Source: Streptomyces sp. P9-A2
Lineage (GTDB): Bacteria; Actinomycetota; Actinomycetes; Streptomycetales; Streptomycetaceae
Direction: 5' to 3'
Length of the DNA: 64,000 nucleotides
Assembly (NCBI RefSeq): GCF_036634175.1
Contig: NZ_JAZIFX010000001.1
Span: 1,922,001-1,986,000 of the forward strand
Both the position numbers and the translations under genes were made by a program. Shown in pieces: positions 62,291-64,000 of this stretch. The notes below the pieces were generated by a model that did not search any database, was not told where the DNA came from, and was given only the letters and a program-made list of their open reading frames with translations. The number at the start of each line of letters is the position of its first letter. Position 1 is the first letter of the stretch.

Positions 62291-62902
62291 CTACTTGATC
62301 ATGTAGATCGTGGCGAAGAGGCCGATCCAGACGACATCGACGAAATGCCAGTAATAGGACACGACGATGGCCGCCGTCGCCTGGTCATGGGTGAACCTCC
62401 GAGCCGCGTAGGTCCGGCCCAGGACGAACAGGAAGGCGAAGAGGCCTCCCAGCACGTGCAGGCCATGGAAGCCGGTGGTCAGGTAGAAGACCGAACCGTA
62501 GGCGTCCGAGGAGATGGACAGACCCTCGTGCTTGACCAGCTCGGTGTACTCGATGACCTGGCCGGCGATGAAGACCGAGCCCATGATGAACGTGACGATG
62601 AACCACGCCCGGAGCTTCTTCACGTCACCGCGCTCGGCGGCGAAGACGCCGAGCTGGCAGGTGAGGGAGGAGAGCACCAGGATCGTGGTGTTCGTCAACG
62701 CGAACGGGAAGTTCAGCGTGTCGGCCTTCTCCGACCAGAAGTCGGGTCCGGTCACCGATCGCAGGGTGAAATACATTGCGAAGAGGGCCGCGAAGAACAT
62801 CAGTTCGGAACTCAGCCAGATGATGGTTCCGACGCTGGTGAGGTTCGGTCGATTGACCGACGGGTGCGCGTGCCCGGTGTCTACTGTCGTTGCTGTCGCC
62901 AC
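62291..62902 (-). CDS. ctaE: Cytochrome c oxidase subunit III
   Basis: The protein has 203 residues and five membrane helices (the short actinobacterial form). Conserved: [39 protein letters not shown], and [20 protein letters not shown] at the end. GTG 62902 begins [13 protein letters not shown]. Heads the operon ctaE-qcrC-qcrA-qcrB of the bcc-aa3 supercomplex; subunits I and II are elsewhere. CATAAT 14 bases before the start could be its -10, giving a nearly leaderless transcript. Confidence 0.95.
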   Translation of the reverse strand: MATATTVDTGHAHPSVNRPNLTSVGTIIWLSSELMFFAALFAMYFTLRSVTGPDFWSEKADTLNFPFALTNTTILVLSSLTCQLGVFAAERGDVKKLRAWFIVTFIMGSVFIAGQVIEYTELVKHEGLSISSDAYGSVFYLTTGFHGLHVLGGLFAFLFVLGRTYAARRFTHDQATAAIVVSYYWHFVDVVWIGLFATIYMIK

Positions 62903-63103
62903 GCCGACATTATGTCGGTCGCTTATCCCGCCCTCACCCCGGGGGGTGCCGTTCGGTGCGTTCGCCCGTCGTGTACTGCCCGGATGGCCTATCGAAGCGG
63001 TGTCCGAACCAGTGTTGACAAGCTGCCGGAAGGGGTAGCATCCGCGCCATCGGCACCACTGGTGCCGGACGATGCCGTGCCCCCTCACGAGTGTGGAGGA
63101 ACA
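62903..63103. promoter_or_regulatory. Divergent promoter region ctaE / receiver protein
   Basis: The ctaE side has CATAAT (minus strand, about 62909-62914) close to the start codon. The plus side has TTGACA at 63015-63020 with TAGCAT at 63036-63041 (15-base spacing, shorter than ideal), then a good ribosome site GGAGGA for the gene at 63104. Confidence 0.45.
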
Positions 63104-63505
63104 ATGCAGGCGACCGCCACGGTGCTGGTCTACAGCGACAACTCAGGCACCCGGGAGCAGGTGCGGCTCGCCACCGGCCGGCGGCCGGCCCCGGACGTAC
63201 CCGTCGTGGAGTTCGTGGAGTGCGCGACCCTCCCGGCCGTCCTCAAGGAGCTGGAGCGGGGCGGGATCGATGTCTGCGTCCTGGACGGCGAGTCGTCGCC
63301 GGTGGGCGGTATGGGCGTGTGCCGCCAGATCAAGGACGAGATCTTCGCGTGTCCGCCGGTACTGCTGCTCATCGGCCGGCCCCAGGACGCCTGGCTGGCC
63401 ACCTGGAGCCGCGCGGAGGCCGCTGTGACGCTGCCGGTGGAGCCGGTGGAGTTCGCCTCGGCCCTGGCCTCCCTGCTGCGCCAGAAGCACGCCCTGAGCG
63501 TTTAG
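63104..63505 (+). CDS. Degenerate orphan receiver (response-regulator-like) protein
   Basis: The protein has 133 residues. A lone receiver fold: [20 protein letters not shown], the Asp in [17 protein letters not shown] matches the phosphorylation site, but the usual acidic pair is reduced to SD and the conserved Lys is missing ([14 protein letters not shown]). No output domain. ATG 63104 follows GGAGGA. The stop TAG belongs to TTAG, the left flank of TIR element D, so the original C-terminus may have differed. Divergent from ctaE. Probably an unphosphorylated signalling or scaffold protein. Confidence 0.8.
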   Translation: MQATATVLVYSDNSGTREQVRLATGRRPAPDVPVVEFVECATLPAVLKELERGGIDVCVLDGESSPVGGMGVCRQIKDEIFACPPVLLLIGRPQDAWLATWSRAEAAVTLPVEPVEFASALASLLRQKHALSV

Positions 63506-63829
63506 GGCCTGTCCGGCGGATCAGGCCGGGGACGCGGGGGCCGGCACGCCCTCCCCCAAGCTCTTCGAGCAGGGGCCCCAGCGGCGTTGTCGTCGGTTGC
63601 CGACTCCCCCGAGCTCTCGGCTTCTCCCCCGAACTCTCGGCTCCGCTCGAACAGGGGGGACCCCCATGAACAGGGGGACCCCCATCGCGTCGACGCCCTC
63701 CTCCGCCTTGCGGCTGAACGCTCCCCCACGCTCGAACATGCTCGCGCGGGAGGGTCCCTCATCGCCCCCCGCTCGGCCCGGCCGGACAGACGCCGCCGGT
63801 CACCTCCGGCTCGATCCGCCGGACAGACC
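63506..63829. mobile_element. TIR element family 1, copy D (324 bp, MITE-like)
   Basis: Begins GGCCTGTCCGGCGGATCA and ends GATCCGCCGGACAGACC, flanked by TTAG and CCAG. The interior is that of copy B in reverse order and the same total length (324), with C5/G5 palindromes at about 63549-63580 and 63605-63665. No transposase. Confidence 0.84.
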
Positions 63830-63848
63830 CCAGGGCCTTCCGTTCGGA

Positions 63849-64000
63849 TCAGGCCGCCCGGGGGCGCAGCCGTGCCTGCTCCTCGGGGGCGGGGGCGGCT
63901 GCGGTGTCTCCCGCCAGGGCGCTGCCCGCGCGCCATTGGGCCCAGGTGAGGTTCCAGTCGCCGAAGCCGTTGCCGAACGGCTCCATGGTGGTGCCGCCCG
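63849..64000 (-). CDS. C-terminal end of a probable L,D-transpeptidase, cut by window
   Basis: Only the last 49 residues are visible: TTMEPFGNGFGDWNLTWAQW, RAGSALAGDTAAAPAPEEQA and a basic end. GNGFGDWN followed by W-x-x-W and GSAL resembles the C-terminus of Streptomyces L,D-transpeptidase (YkuD) lipoproteins. These make 3-3 peptidoglycan crosslinks. The catalytic part lies outside the window, so this is a tentative name. Confidence 0.5.
   Translation of the reverse strand, partial: GGTTMEPFGNGFGDWNLTWAQWRAGSALAGDTAAAPAPEEQARLRPRAA

Overview
The window is about 70% G+C. Its genes use G/C-ending codons, GTG and TTG starts are common, and there is a thiamin riboswitch, a trp attenuator and a string of typical actinobacterial families, so this is chromosomal DNA of a Streptomyces or very close relative. 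Nearly every gene belongs to the conserved core. The order (rsmH, metF, Rv2175c-like protein, PASTA kinase, class II DAHP synthase, plsC, ArsA-like ATPase, SRPBCC protein, acyl-CoA ligase, PimB'-like glycosyltransferase, NlpC/P60 peptidases, trpD, qcrB/A/C, ctaE) is, from memory, the order found around Rv2165c-Rv2196 in Mycobacterium tuberculosis. It is therefore an ancient actinobacterial block with Streptomyces-specific genes added.

Layout. 1-750: start of rsmH, the first gene of the division/cell-wall cluster that continues beyond the left edge. 1.2-7 kb: beta-carbonic anhydrase, then a translationally coupled MoxR ATPase / DUF58 / transglutaminase operon ending at two strong hairpins. 7-12.3 kb: DUF3040 membrane protein, methyltransferase, SAV_6107-type HEPN protein divergent from a TetR regulator, and a phytoene-desaturase-like FAD enzyme. 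12.4-17.6 kb (minus strand): prion-like Q/Y/G-rich membrane protein, metF, thiE, Rv2175c-like DNA-binding protein, FAD oxidoreductase and a small protein. 17.7-20 kb: TPP riboswitch and thiO-thiS-thiG. 20.6-25.5 kb: four-PASTA Ser/Thr kinase, endonuclease IV, sulfite-oxidase-like enzyme, and bacterioferritin plus its ferredoxin (bfr, bfd), each near an iron-box-like sequence. 25.7-29.4 kb: DAHP synthase and the attenuated trpEG fusion, i.e. the entry and branch point of aromatic synthesis. 29.4-42.3 kb: 2-hydroxyacid dehydrogenase, two-component pair, plsC, lipase-like hydrolase, exo/endonuclease-like protein, methyltransferase, glucokinase, DUF5304, ArsA-like ATPase, SRPBCC protein and metallophosphoesterase. 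42.6-51.4 kb: envelope genes (acyl-CoA ligase, two glycosyltransferases, a putative zinc-protease lipoprotein and two NlpC/P60 hydrolases). 51.7-56.6 kb: NYN nuclease-like protein, zinc ribbon, rhomboid protease, stand-alone AsnC domain and class-V aminotransferase. 57.4-63.5 kb: trpD, the cytochrome bcc-aa3 segment ctaE-qcrC-qcrA-qcrB and a degenerate receiver protein. The right edge cuts the C-terminus of a probable L,D-transpeptidase.

The most unusual content is between and inside genes. Two families of small elements with terminal inverted repeats are flanked by YTAG-like tetramers, and two copies start exactly at the TAG stop codon of the preceding gene. A separate C5/G5 palindromic element sits between genes and also, in frame, inside three coding sequences. 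There are several perfect hairpins, including one of 30 bp, and minisatellites at 20.4, 36.4 and 47.2-47.7 kb. I did not find a defence island, prophage, CRISPR array or secondary-metabolite cluster. Genes are called from reading translations and motifs; no database search was possible.
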